Assembly: GCA_964444825.1 (NCBI GenBank)
Contig: CAYUIS010000196.1
Span: 1-7,102 of the forward strand
DNA length: 7,102 nucleotides
Reading direction: 5' to 3'
DNA from: CAYUIS01 sp964444825
Lineage (GTDB): Bacteria; Chloroflexota; Anaerolineae; B4-G1
The notes under the pieces: generated by a model
Seen by the model: only the letters and a program-made list of their open reading frames with translations
The model's database searches: none
Told to the model about the DNA's origin: nothing
Shown here: in pieces, positions 1-6,651 of the stretch
How positions within the stretch are numbered: position 1 is the first letter of the stretch
Layout of the letters: each line of letters begins with the position of its first letter
Made by a program: the position numbers and the translations under genes

Positions 1-68
1 GCCGAAAGCTCTAGCTCCCTCCGCTGCTTATCCAGTTTCCCCACCCCCACCCAATCCAGCTTAACCAC
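1..68 (-). CDS. Possible N-terminal fragment of an unidentified gene
   Basis: Downstream of rsmI on the same strand, a reading frame opens at a GTG (68-66) and stays open to the window edge, giving 22 residues that begin VVKLDWVGVGKLDKQRREL (the first V would be read as Met). The frame is closed upstream by a TGA overlapping the end of rsmI, so a gene in this frame could only start here or at another nearby codon. The mix of hydrophobic residues followed by a charged, helix-like stretch is compatible with real protein, but there is no convincing ribosome binding site and the piece is too short to identify. It could equally be untranslated 3' sequence. Confidence 0.22.
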   Translation of the reverse strand, partial: MVKLDWVGVGKLDKQRRELELS

Positions 69-88
69 GGGCCGTAGCTCGTCCGCGC

Positions 89-910
89 TTACTCATCGCT
101 GAGGCCAAGCCCATAGACCACCGAACGACTCCAGCCGGAAGCGGCCGCGACGCGCCTAGCAGCAGCAGAGCGCTTAACGCCCTGCGCCAGGAGCTCATCC
201 AGTGCTTCCCGCACCCGGATCTCATCCCACGGATCCTGTTCCTGTGCCGCACCGGAGACGACCAGTGTGAACTCGCCCCGTGGTTCAACCTCGTCGAAAA
301 ACGCCCGGGCCTCGGCTATGCCTCCCCGCCACACTTCCTCGTGCAGCTTGGTCAGCTCGCGGCATACGGCCACTTGACGAGCGCCCAGTACAGCCTCGAT
401 ATCGGCCAGGCTCTTGCGCAGACGGTGGGGAGCCTCAAACAGGAGCAATGTACGCCGCTCTCGCGCCACCTCCGCCAGCAGTCTACGACGCGCCTGCTGG
501 CGACGGGGCAGGAAACCGAGGTAGAGGAAGCTGTCACTGGGCAGACCCGAGACGACCAGCGCAGTCACCAAAGCCGAAGGGCCTGGAATGGCCGTAACAG
601 GATGCCCACGCTCGATGGCTACACGAACGAGCTCGTAGCCCGGATCAGAAAGCCCCGGCGTCCCGGCCTCAGAGATCAGGGCCACATCCCCCTGCTCCAA
701 CCCACCCAGGATCGTCTCCAGCTTTGTCAGTTTGTTTCCCTCAAAGTAGCTGGTGACGGGGGTGTCAATCTCGTATCGCTGGACCAGGATACGAGCGCGG
801 CGAGTATCCTCCGCCGCGATCAGGCTGACTTCCTGGAGGATGCGCAAAGCGCGGAGGGTGATATCCTCCATGTTGCCAATCGGAGTCGCAACCAGGTAGA
901 GAGTGCCCAT
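89..910 (-). CDS. rsmI: 16S rRNA (cytidine(1402)-2'-O)-methyltransferase RsmI
   Basis: RsmI uses S-adenosylmethionine to 2'-O-methylate C1402 of 16S rRNA in the ribosomal P site, where it works with RsmH (the N4-methylase of the same base) to tune decoding. The 273-residue protein has the family's usual length and its tetrapyrrole-methylase fold signatures in order: the N-terminal LVATPIGN loop (residues 6-13), AEDTR (33-37), the SAM-site motif SEAGTPGLSDPG (80-91), IPGPSA (108-113), GLPSD and GFLPRR, then FEAPHRL and CRELTKLHEEVWRG. The last about 45 residues form the small C-terminal helical domain found in many RsmI proteins. The start is fixed by MGTLYLVATPIGN, which aligns with the family N-terminus, although no strong Shine-Dalgarno sequence is visible. 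It is the last complete gene of a four-gene minus-strand run, 84 bp after the KaiC-like ATPase. The family assignment is firm; methylation of C1402 is inferred from it. Confidence 0.96.
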   Translation of the reverse strand: MGTLYLVATPIGNMEDITLRALRILQEVSLIAAEDTRRARILVQRYEIDTPVTSYFEGNKLTKLETILGGLEQGDVALISEAGTPGLSDPGYELVRVAIERGHPVTAIPGPSALVTALVVSGLPSDSFLYLGFLPRRQQARRRLLAEVARERRTLLLFEAPHRLRKSLADIEAVLGARQVAVCRELTKLHEEVWRGGIAEARAFFDEVEPRGEFTLVVSGAAQEQDPWDEIRVREALDELLAQGVKRSAAARRVAAASGWSRSVVYGLGLSDE

Positions 911-994
911 CGGGCGATGAAGAACGAACGCTGACCGCTGACCAGCACCATACGTTCAACGGCCAGAAGCCAGACCGCTGACTGCGGCGGAGGG
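911..994. repeat. Short CGCTGAC heptamer repeats between rsmI and the ATPase gene
   Basis: This 84-bp spacer holds three CGCTGAC heptamers on the plus strand: two head to tail at 930-942 and a third, as GACCGCTGAC, at 973-982. The third lies inside a weak hairpin with arms CCGC and GCGG (975-987). Clusters of this kind of short direct repeat occur in spacers of some cyanobacteria and filamentous bacteria. There is no thymine run that would make it an intrinsic terminator, so read-through from the ATPase gene into rsmI is plausible. Confidence 0.45.
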
Positions 995-1732
995 CTATGG
1001 TAACGATCGATGTGGGATGCCGCTCAGTAGCCCCTCACGCCCCTCAAAGACATCCAACACCTCCACCCCCCCGGTCTTGATCTCGTAGCGTCGAATCTCC
1101 TTGGCGTGATTGGAGCCCCGCATCTTGAGTACGGTGATGGCGCGCTGCATAGCACTTTCAATCTCTACGTACCGCAGCATGATAATGACATCCACGATAA
1201 AAGAGAGCCCACCCTTGAATGCCCGCTGGTACATCGACCGGCCCTCTTCACCCAACAACACCGCTGTGATCCCCTCCCGTCGCAGACCATTGGCCACTGA
1301 GGTATACATGCCGCGGAGTTCGTGTACGTCGTCCGTGAGACGGTCAAAGTGGGACACACTGTCGAGCACCACACGCCGGATATTCGCTTCCTGGATCAGA
1401 GAACTGAGACTGCTATCCGGCGCCTCCAGGCTGCCCAGAAACACCTCCGGGGAGGTGAACATCATGTGTAGCTTTTTGCTCGCTTGTAGCCCTCGAAGAT
1501 CCCATCCCAACGTCTCGGCGTCACGATATAGCGCGCTGGGGAACTCTTCAAAGGAGATGAACAATCCCGCCTCGTTGTTTTTGGTCGCGCCGTGGATGAG
1601 GAACTGGAGCGCCAATGAGGTCTTGCCCGTACCAGGCGCGCCACGTAGCAAGACCATCGAGCCGGGCAGGAAACCCCCGCTCAACATCTCGTCGAGACCC
1701 TTGACCCCTGTGCTTGCTCGTTTGTCTGTCAC
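995..1732 (-). CDS. Single-domain KaiC-like (RecA superfamily) ATPase
   Basis: This cytoplasmic P-loop ATPase of the KaiC/RadA-like group has 245 residues, enough for one KaiC domain, whereas circadian KaiC has two. Visible motifs are a KaiC-type opening (STGVKGLDEMLSGGFLPG, 7-24), Walker A GAPGTGKT (31-38), the paired catalytic-type glutamates of ISFEE (E62-E63), Walker B VVLDS with D124, and the C-terminal KMRGSNHAKEIRRYEI block (203-218), which in KaiC relatives contributes to the subunit-interface ATP site. All key residues look intact, so an active, oligomeric ATPase is likely. The start is GTG at 1732, preceded by a GAGGGGGA ribosome binding site at suitable spacing. It follows the stalk-protein gene by 17 bp, which implies co-transcription. 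No kaiA or kaiB is present, so a clock role is not supported. Homologues often act in signalling or regulation, but the partner here is unknown. Confidence 0.88.
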   Translation of the reverse strand: MTDKRASTGVKGLDEMLSGGFLPGSMVLLRGAPGTGKTSLALQFLIHGATKNNEAGLFISFEEFPSALYRDAETLGWDLRGLQASKKLHMMFTSPEVFLGSLEAPDSSLSSLIQEANIRRVVLDSVSHFDRLTDDVHELRGMYTSVANGLRREGITAVLLGEEGRSMYQRAFKGGLSFIVDVIIMLRYVEIESAMQRAITVLKMRGSNHAKEIRRYEIKTGGVEVLDVFEGREGLLSGIPHRSLP

Positions 1733-1749
1733 CTGTTCCCCCTCGCTAT

Positions 1750-2490
1750 CTAGTGATTCTGGGTGAATATAACATAGCCCAATGCTCCACCGCAGTACCC
1801 GGGCAGATCGAGAACGACCTCATCCGAGACAGGCGGGTGGGTCTCCAGGTAGGGATCGTGAAGCTGCACCCGCACCTGCATAGACTTTGGGCGACCATCA
1901 AAGAACTGCTCCCAGGCGGCCTGGCTCCCATAGATGGTATTCAATCGTTGGTCGGCTCCGGCTTGAACGACCACGTCAATCCCTGCTCCCCAGATATGCA
2001 CCGGATAACCAACAAGGGCATTGCCATCCAAATCTTGTACGTGGCCCGCCACGCCCGTCCAGCCACAGCCATACTGCGGCGTCGATAGCCTCGACTCGAA
2101 AGTAAACTCCCAAGGAGAACGGGTGACCTTTGGCGTTGGGCTGGCTGTAGGTGGAAAAGTTGGCGTGGGTGGGAAGGTGGGGGTGACGGAGGGCGTCAGC
2201 GTGGGCGTACGGGTTTTTGTCGGCCCGGGCGTAGGCGTGATGGTCGGCGTATTGGTCGGCGTCCAGGTGGGAATACCTGGCGTGGACGTCTCAGTCGGCG
2301 TGGGCAAGACGACTGGCGTAAAGATCGCAGCAGGCGCAAAAGGATTAAAGACGTTGAACGCCACCAGGCCATAGAAGCCTATGAGGCAGACGGTGGCACC
2401 CAGCATGACCAGAGTCAGGACGTTGACCTGCCGGGTCCTGCTATCTCCGGCCGGTCCCTGATCGTCGGCTGCAACTCCCCGTTTTAGCAT
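1750..2490 (-). CDS. Membrane-anchored protein with Thr-Pro stalk and small extracellular domain
   Basis: The 246-residue protein has four parts. Residues 1-22 are short, polar and probably cytoplasmic. A single hydrophobic segment at about 24-48 is a membrane anchor. A low-complexity Thr/Pro stalk runs over about 58-121, with many TPT and TPTP steps. The globular C-terminal domain covers about 127-246. That domain begins with YGCGWTGVAGHVQDLDGNALVGYPVHIWG, split here as YGCGWTGVAG (140-149) and the following strand-turn-strand, a pattern like carboxypeptidase-regulatory or Ig-like beta domains. Two cysteines, C142 and C233, bracket the domain and may form a disulphide outside the cell. It ends in VIFTQNH, a sort of terminus I associate with Chloroflexota surface proteins. 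The start ATG at 2490 has AGGAG seven bases upstream. No enzymatic motif is visible and no function is assigned. It lies between the foldase and KaiC-like ATPase genes. Confidence 0.82.
   Translation of the reverse strand: MLKRGVAADDQGPAGDSRTRQVNVLTLVMLGATVCLIGFYGLVAFNVFNPFAPAAIFTPVVLPTPTETSTPGIPTWTPTNTPTITPTPGPTKTRTPTLTPSVTPTFPPTPTFPPTASPTPKVTRSPWEFTFESRLSTPQYGCGWTGVAGHVQDLDGNALVGYPVHIWGAGIDVVVQAGADQRLNTIYGSQAAWEQFFDGRPKSMQVRVQLHDPYLETHPPVSDEVVLDLPGYCGGALGYVIFTQNH
2128..2319 (-). repeat. Thr-Pro coding low-complexity tract
   Basis: This is the part of the stalk-protein gene that encodes residues 58-121. On the plus strand it appears as runs of GGCGT and GGTGGG-like steps. The tract is degenerate rather than an exact tandem repeat, so it looks like selected amino-acid composition, typical of wall-spanning or extended linkers, more than recent slippage. 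Length polymorphism between strains would be expected. Confidence 0.8.
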
Positions 2491-2517
2491 GGCTCATCTC
2501 CTAACACACCCCGTACA

Positions 2518-2571
2518 CGTCATTGCGAGCGAAGCGAAGCAACACGTCATTCCGAGCGTAGCGAGGAATCT
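2518..2571. repeat. Pair of short dispersed palindromic repeats (GTCATTGCGAGC / GTCATTCCGAGC type)
   Basis: Two related units lie head to tail in the 102-bp gap between the isomerase and stalk-protein genes. Unit 1 (2518-2543) opens CGTCATTGC and closes GCAAC; unit 2 (2545-2571) opens CGTCATTCC and closes GGAATCT. Each has short inverted ends (TTGC/GCAA, and ATTCC/GGAAT) around a near-identical AGCG(A/T)AGCGA core at 2528-2537 and 2555-2564. From general knowledge, this sequence type is a widespread non-coding repeat in many bacterial phyla, often mistranslated as peptides such as VIASEAKQ or SVARNL. I see no coding function. It may form small hairpins in the transcript. Confidence 0.8.
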
Positions 2572-2592
2572 CCCCCACAAGATCCACCAACG

Positions 2593-3597
2593 TCAGGGCG
2601 CTGTCTCGACGAATCGCTCGACCTTGGCCTCAACCCACAATCTCTCGACCCACGCCTGCACAGCCTCCTCCTGGAGAAGACTGAGGTTCTCCTGACTGAT
2701 CTGCCGGGCCGGATCACGCTCGACGACCTGGACAATGTGATAACCAAGCACACTGTACACCACGCCGCTGAACTGACCGGGTTGCAGGGCAAAAGCAACC
2801 TCTTCCACCTCGGGTGCTACCAGGATGCCTCGAGGGAAGAAACCCAGATCTCCCCCATTCTCGCGGGTGCTCGTGTCCTGGGAATAGGCCCTGGCAAGCG
2901 TGGCAAAGTCAGCGCTGGCCTGAAGTTGGGCCAGGATACGTTCAGCTTCCTCTGCGGTATCGACCAGGATATGGCGGGCGTGAACGTGTTCGGCCGTCGT
3001 CGGCACCCCCTCAATGATACGCTGCGTCATCCGCATCCCAATCAGTTGCCCACGTACCTCCCGCCAAGCATCCTCCTCGTTCTGCCCCCATTCCGCCAAC
3101 TTGGCCGCGAATGCCTCCGCCCCGCCGCTTTCGGTGGCCATTTCCTGCATATAGGCGTCCACTTCTTCATCCGTGACCCCGATCCCCTCAGCCGCAGCGG
3201 CCTGCTCGGTCAACACTTGCTCGATCATCACGTTGAGGATCCAGTCACGATGTTGAGCCACGTTGTCCTGCCCCTCGGGGCTGCCCGGATCAATCCCCTG
3301 TGCGGCCAATCCTGCCTCGTATCGCCCCAATTCGCGCTCGTATTCGGCCAGGTAGATCGGCTCGCCATTGGCCCGCGCGGCCAGAGGTGGCTCCGGGGTA
3401 GGTGAAGGTTGGTCATCCGTCGCTGGCGTCGTTGACGTCGTTGGCGCCGGCAGCTCAGTCTCAGGGGAGACCGCTGACGTGGAGACGGCAGCAGGCGCCG
3501 CCGTTGAAGGTATCGATGTCGCCGGCATCGACCCGCACGCAGTCGTCGCACACAAAAGCAGCAGTAGGGCCAGTCTCCCCGTTCGCTTGAGAATCAT
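2593..3597 (-). CDS. Lipoprotein parvulin-type peptidyl-prolyl isomerase (PrsA/SurA-like foldase)
   Basis: This is an extracytoplasmic cis-trans prolyl isomerase expected to help secreted proteins fold outside the membrane. I place the start at the ATG at 3597 (334 residues) because it has GGAG six bases upstream and opens with a lipoprotein signal: basic MILKRTGR, a leucine-rich core, then ATTAC with C21 as the probable lipidated cysteine. A longer frame to a TTG at 3657 has no ribosome site and begins about where transcription should start. After a Ser/Thr/Pro linker (about 22-72) come a SurA/PrsA-type N-terminal helical region (ANGEPIYLAEYERELGRYE, about 74-200) and a parvulin rotamase domain (about 203-291). 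The rotamase domain has HARHILV, the SQDTSTRENGGDLGFF block and GYHIVQV. A charged helical tail follows. Signal, linker and domain order resemble PrsA of monoderm bacteria. It is the first gene of the minus-strand run. Confidence 0.9.
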   Translation of the reverse strand: MILKRTGRLALLLLLCATTACGSMPATSIPSTAAPAAVSTSAVSPETELPAPTTSTTPATDDQPSPTPEPPLAARANGEPIYLAEYERELGRYEAGLAAQGIDPGSPEGQDNVAQHRDWILNVMIEQVLTEQAAAAEGIGVTDEEVDAYMQEMATESGGAEAFAAKLAEWGQNEEDAWREVRGQLIGMRMTQRIIEGVPTTAEHVHARHILVDTAEEAERILAQLQASADFATLARAYSQDTSTRENGGDLGFFPRGILVAPEVEEVAFALQPGQFSGVVYSVLGYHIVQVVERDPARQISQENLSLLQEEAVQAWVERLWVEAKVERFVETAP

Positions 3598-3603
3598 CAA
3601 GGG

Positions 3604-3607
3604 CTCC
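3604..3607 (-). promoter_or_regulatory. Ribosome binding site deciding the isomerase start
   Basis: On the minus strand GGAG is followed by six bases and the ATG at 3597. An upstream in-frame ATG at 3609 overlaps this site and has no comparable ribosome site of its own, so 3597 is preferred. Confidence 0.7.
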
Positions 3608-3662
3608 ATAGGTGTGATCAATAGCGACCGGAGAACCAGCCACACGCCACCGGTCAACGGGC

Positions 3663-3691
3663 ATTATACCCACAGCGGTGATTTTACGCAA
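3663..3691 (-). promoter_or_regulatory. Sigma70-type promoter for the isomerase-led gene run
   Basis: On the minus strand the -35 is TTGCGT (3691-3686), the spacer is 17 bp, and the -10 is a perfect TATAAT (3668-3663). Transcription would start near 3656, leaving a leader of roughly 60 bases before the ATG at 3597. The -35 is only moderate. Confidence 0.65.
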
Positions 3692-3775
3692 CATGGTCAA
3701 TCTGACCCGATCCAGCCTTCATCAACCGTAACTAATCTGGACACAGAGCGCCACCGAGTAGACAGAGAGATTCAA

Positions 3776-3952
3776 AGATCCCGGCCTGATGCAGGTACGC
3801 CGGCGCTTGAGACGGGGATCTGACGATCCCCTTGGAGCGAAAACGGACTGTCTCATTCGATCATTTGCTCGCCAGGGATCGCCAGATCCCGGCCTGATGC
3901 AGGTACGCCGGCGCTTGAGACGGGGATCCGACGATCCCCTTGGAGCCAAAAC
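3776..3952. repeat. Two 69-bp direct repeats containing GATC-flanked hairpins
   Basis: Copies at 3776-3844 and 3884-3952 are offset by 108 bp and differ at only two positions (3821/3929 T to C; 3839/3947 G to C). They are separated by 39 bp of unlike sequence. Each copy carries a hairpin with arms GGGGATC and GATCCCC around a 4-base loop (TGAC at 3821-3824; CGAC at 3929-3932), a small CCTG-ATG-CAGG stem, and a self-complementary CGCCGGCG. The second copy is preceded by the left arm of another hairpin, GGGATC-GCCA-GATCCC (3875-3890). The first copy begins exactly within that hairpin's loop, so it looks like a truncated unit. The near identity suggests recent duplication or ongoing homogenisation. 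Confidence 0.88.
3864..3950. repeat. Compound double-hairpin element, copy A
   Basis: An outer stem TTTGCTC (3864-3870) pairs with GAGCCAAA (3943-3950) with one bulged C. It encloses hairpin 1 (GGGATC / GATCCC, loop GCCA, 3875-3890) and hairpin 2 (GGGGATC / GATCCCC, loop CGAC, 3922-3939), separated by 31 bp. The plan matches the element at 6864-6948. It has no thymine tail, so it is not a standard terminator. Confidence 0.65.
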
Positions 3953-3992
3953 AGGCATAGAGAACCCAATAAGAATGTCTCTTGCGAAGCAC

Positions 3993-4020
3993 TTGCCAAA
4001 GCCTGACGGCCTGCTAGAAT
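3993..4020 (+). promoter_or_regulatory. Sigma70-type promoter for the anchored metalloprotease gene
   Basis: The -35 TTGCCA (3993-3998) and -10 TAGAAT (4015-4020) are separated by 16 bp; each matches consensus at five of six bases. Transcription would start near 4027, giving a leader of about 40 bases before the ATG at 4069. The promoter begins about 40 bp after the duplicated palindromic element. Confidence 0.62.
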
Positions 4021-4068
4021 GTGCCAGCATACCCTGCCTCATAAAGGCCGGAGAGTGTAGACACGGAT

Positions 4069-5382
4069 ATGGCGTCTCAAAGAACAGTGACTGACCAAGT
4101 TTTGGAGCCCATCAAGTGGATCGTCCGGCGCTGGGATTTAGGGCTGCTACTCGTCGCCATGCTGTTAGCCCTGAGCTATGAGGCCCCCCCCGCTGGGGAT
4201 CTGGATGCTCACATCAGCCGCCTGCTGACCGGGGAGCAATTCGACTTTGCGGGATGGGAGATACGGGCGCTGGTGGACAAGCTGACCCACACCCTCATCT
4301 CACCCCAGCGGTATATGGATGAACAAGGTCGCCACGATTTTGTGCTCGACTATCTGGAGCTGGTGGCTGAGATCCAGCGCGTCGAGTGGGAGATTCACCG
4401 TGTCTACACAGACCCGGCAGAGACCGATCCAGAAGCAGCGACGGTTTCGTTGCGCGCTCAACTGGAGGAACTACGAAAGACAGAAGAGGCCCAGCAGATC
4501 CTGGCCGAAGCAATCCTGCAAGAACAGACGTCCATCGTCCTGGTCAACCAGGGGTTTGGCCTGCTGGGTCAGGAGCTACCCCCGATCGGCATTCACTTTA
4601 CCCCGCTCCCAGCTCTGCTTATCGTCTCCGCCCGCGATCGTATCGAGCGAATCTCCAGTCTTGGACTGCGCCACGGCCTGGACGCGGCCCAACGGGAGGC
4701 CATCGAGGGACAGGTGGACACCTCCCGGGGCGTCTCGTCCCTGATAACCAACATCGGCGGGCTATCCGCCTACCCCGCGATGCTGCTTGAGAGCAGTTCC
4801 CTTGGCTGGGTGGCCGAGGTAACTGCCCACGAGTGGACACATCATTACCTCATGCCGCTTCCGCTGGGCTGGAATTATGACGCTGCCCCCGAGACGCGTA
4901 CGATCAACGAGACCGTGGCCTCTATCGTGGGGAAGGAGGCCAGCCGACACCTGCTGGCGCGCTACTATCCCGAGTTTCTACCGCCGGAGCCTGAGCCGGA
5001 AGACCTGGAGGAGACGGAGGAGGAGCTGCCGCCCCCTGAACCTCCCGCTTTCGACTTTCGCCTGGAAATGCGCAGGACGCGCATCCAAGTGGACGAGCTG
5101 CTGGCGGAGGGCAAGATCGAGGAGGCGGAAGCCTATATGGAGGAGCGGCGGCAGGAATTCGTCGCCCAAGGCTACACTATCCGCAAGCTGAACCAGGCCT
5201 ACTTTGCTTTCCACGGCGCGTACGCCGACGAACCTGGCGCGGCCGGAGACGACCCCATCGGGCCAGCGGTGCAGGAACTGCGCGCCCGCAGCCCCAGTCT
5301 CCACGCCTTTGTCGTCCAGATAGCGCGCATCACGACACTGGCCGAGCTGCAGGCCTCCCTGGAGGCCCCATCGGAGCCGTGA
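4069..5382 (+). CDS. Membrane-anchored putative zinc metallopeptidase (HEXXH, gluzincin-like)
   Basis: The 437-residue protein has a short basic N-terminus and one hydrophobic segment (about 24-37, LGLLLVAMLLALSY) that would anchor it with the bulk outside the cell. A charged helical region (about 85-155) follows, then the putative catalytic part. This has HEWTHHY with H254, E255 and H258 as zinc and catalytic residues, and INETVASIVGKE, where E281 lies 23 residues after the second histidine and could be the third ligand. The order HEXXH then NE(T/S)xA recalls bacterial putative aminopeptidases with HELAH and NESFA motifs, an analogy drawn from memory. Residues 305-324 are a Pro/Glu-rich acidic linker, followed by a helical tail with LNQAYFAFHGAYADEP. 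The start ATG has GGAGAG 13 bases upstream, rather distant, but a stop codon in frame at 4042 leaves no better start. The substrate is unknown. Confidence 0.72.
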   Translation: MASQRTVTDQVLEPIKWIVRRWDLGLLLVAMLLALSYEAPPAGDLDAHISRLLTGEQFDFAGWEIRALVDKLTHTLISPQRYMDEQGRHDFVLDYLELVAEIQRVEWEIHRVYTDPAETDPEAATVSLRAQLEELRKTEEAQQILAEAILQEQTSIVLVNQGFGLLGQELPPIGIHFTPLPALLIVSARDRIERISSLGLRHGLDAAQREAIEGQVDTSRGVSSLITNIGGLSAYPAMLLESSSLGWVAEVTAHEWTHHYLMPLPLGWNYDAAPETRTINETVASIVGKEASRHLLARYYPEFLPPEPEPEDLEETEEELPPPEPPAFDFRLEMRRTRIQVDELLAEGKIEEAEAYMEERRQEFVAQGYTIRKLNQAYFAFHGAYADEPGAAGDDPIGPAVQELRARSPSLHAFVVQIARITTLAELQASLEAPSEP

Positions 5383-5397
5383 ACTCGCGCTAGAACG
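5383..5397. other. 15-bp convergent junction without an intrinsic terminator
   Basis: The metalloprotease and MFS genes end tail to tail with only 15 bp between the stop codons. No hairpin plus thymine run is visible. A GGCCTCC/GGAGGCC inverted repeat (5352-5367) lies inside the end of the protease gene, but it has no U-tract. Termination must use another mechanism, or the transcripts overlap. Confidence 0.6.
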
Positions 5398-6651
5398 TCA
5401 ATGGGCGACTGCCAGGTCGGGCACGCCAGCTCGCTCGCTGCGCATCCACTGCACCAGAATCAACGAAAGCACCACAATGGCCACGCCGATCAGAAAGGTA
5501 TAGCGACTACCGAGGGTCTCCCACACCACCCCTCCAACCACGGGGATGATGACGGCTGCAATGTGATTGATGGTCATACCCAAAGACAGGCTGGGGGTGA
5601 TCTCGTGGGGATAGAGGGCGATCTTTTGAAAATAGGATTCCACGGCAATCCGGAAACCAAACAACACGTGGTCAGCCACGAACAGCAAATACAGGGCCGG
5701 GAGCCAGGAGATGTAGGCATAACCCAGAAAGACGAGGGTGATGAGCACAAAGTTGAACGTGAGGACGCGGCGCTCCCCGAAACGAACGACGATCTTGCCA
5801 AACTGGCTGAACAGGAAGGTTCCGGCGAGGTTGTTGACGGCAAACAGCAAAGCCACCGTCTGTGCAGATACCTGATGCTCCCTCACCAGCAAAAAGAGGG
5901 CAAACGTGGTGAAAATGTGGCGCCGGCTGCCCATCAGGAACTCGAGCACATAGTAGAGCCAGTATTGCTTGCGGATAGGGGTGCGTTGCCTGGTACGAGC
6001 CGAGCGATCGGTCCCCCGGTTCCACGGCAACAGGACTAGCCCCGCCACAATTAGCACCGCACCGGTGATGGTGAACAAGGTCCGAAATCCCAAGGCATCC
6101 AGCGTCAGGAAGACAATACCTGTACTGACCAGGGCAATCAGTGCACCCAGGCTATTCAGGCGGCCCAGCACGCGGGGGGCCTCCTGCTTACCGACCAACT
6201 GCAATAATGCCGACGAATTGCTGGGCATAAAAAAGTGGAAACCGACGCTCATCACCAGCGTGCTGGCCAGCAGGCCGCTCAGGTTTTGAGCCCCCCCTGT
6301 GGTCAGAATGCCAACCCCCAACAGGATCACGGACAGCCCGGCGATGCGCATCTCGCTCATGACCAGCGCAACCAACCCAACGCTGACACCCAGTAGGCCC
6401 GGCACCTCGCGGATAGATTGAACCAGTCCCATCTGGTCGGCCCGGACCCCGATCTGGTCAATGGCAAAGTTATTGAACAGCGACTGCCACAACTGGTAGC
6501 CCAGTACGATCAACAGATTGTTCAACACAATCATCGTCAGAGCCAAACGACGTTGTTTTGCTAAAGCGACCGCGCTCTGTCCGGCCTCGGCTGTGACCGG
6601 GGGCTGCATTGGCGATACGACCGGTGGAGTTGGAATCGACGAGTCTGTCAT
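5398..6651 (-). CDS. Major facilitator superfamily (MFS) transporter
   Basis: This integral membrane permease has 417 residues, a normal length for a 12-helix MFS protein. Hydrophobic segments run along its whole length, starting at about 37 (LALTMIVLNNLLIVLGYQLW). A basic central loop, RGTDRSARTRQRTPIRKQY, separates the two six-helix halves. The second half has the loop motif FGKIVVRFGERRVLTF, similar to the MFS G-x-x-x-D-R-x-G-R/R signature between helices 8 and 9, and GMTINHIAAVIIPVVGG near helix 11. I start it at the ATG at 6651, which has AGGGGA just upstream. A longer frame to a GTG at 6690 lacks a ribosome site. The N-terminal tail (about 35 residues) is Pro/Ser-rich and cytoplasmic. 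Substrate and direction cannot be told from sequence. A strong promoter with tandem palindromic repeats precedes it, which suggests regulated expression. Confidence 0.88.
   Translation of the reverse strand: MTDSSIPTPPVVSPMQPPVTAEAGQSAVALAKQRRLALTMIVLNNLLIVLGYQLWQSLFNNFAIDQIGVRADQMGLVQSIREVPGLLGVSVGLVALVMSEMRIAGLSVILLGVGILTTGGAQNLSGLLASTLVMSVGFHFFMPSNSSALLQLVGKQEAPRVLGRLNSLGALIALVSTGIVFLTLDALGFRTLFTITGAVLIVAGLVLLPWNRGTDRSARTRQRTPIRKQYWLYYVLEFLMGSRRHIFTTFALFLLVREHQVSAQTVALLFAVNNLAGTFLFSQFGKIVVRFGERRVLTFNFVLITLVFLGYAYISWLPALYLLFVADHVLFGFRIAVESYFQKIALYPHEITPSLSLGMTINHIAAVIIPVVGGVVWETLGSRYTFLIGVAIVVLSLILVQWMRSERAGVPDLAVAH

Larger units (their letters stand above)
3598..4068. other. Divergent intergenic region with two promoters and a duplicated palindromic element
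   Basis: This 471-bp spacer separates the minus-strand isomerase gene from the plus-strand metalloprotease gene. It contains a promoter for each gene (3663-3691 minus; 3993-4020 plus) and, between them, two 69-bp direct copies of a palindrome-rich sequence (3776-3844 and 3884-3952). Open frames cross the repeats on both strands, but they repeat the same arginine-rich peptide twice and lack ribosome sites, so I do not call genes here. Outside the promoters and repeats I see nothing else recognisable. Confidence 0.8.

Noticed and set aside
341..934. 197-codon plus-strand open frame opposite rsmI
   Set aside because: It lies wholly antisense to a clear RsmI reading frame, with no family motifs or ribosome site; it is an artefact of GC-rich codon use.
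995..1732. Circadian clock KaiC
   Set aside because: It has only one KaiC domain and there is no kaiA or kaiB nearby, so a clock assignment is unsupported.
2021..2374. Plus-strand frame rich in Val-Gly repeats
   Set aside because: It is the complement of the Thr-Pro stalk coding tract; the repeats follow from that composition.
3597..3657. Longer isomerase N-terminus starting at TTG 3657
   Set aside because: It would place 20 non-signal residues before the lipoprotein signal, has no ribosome site and starts at the predicted transcription start.
3722..4094. Arginine-rich frames on both strands across the 69-bp repeats
   Set aside because: Both strands are open only because the repeat has no stops. 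The peptides are duplicated copies without ribosome sites, and the structure is palindromic DNA.
5352..5367. GGCCTCC/GGAGGCC inverted repeat as a terminator for the metalloprotease gene
   Set aside because: It lies inside the coding sequence and has no U-tract; it probably reflects codon choice for the Ala-Ser-Leu-Glu-Ala stretch.
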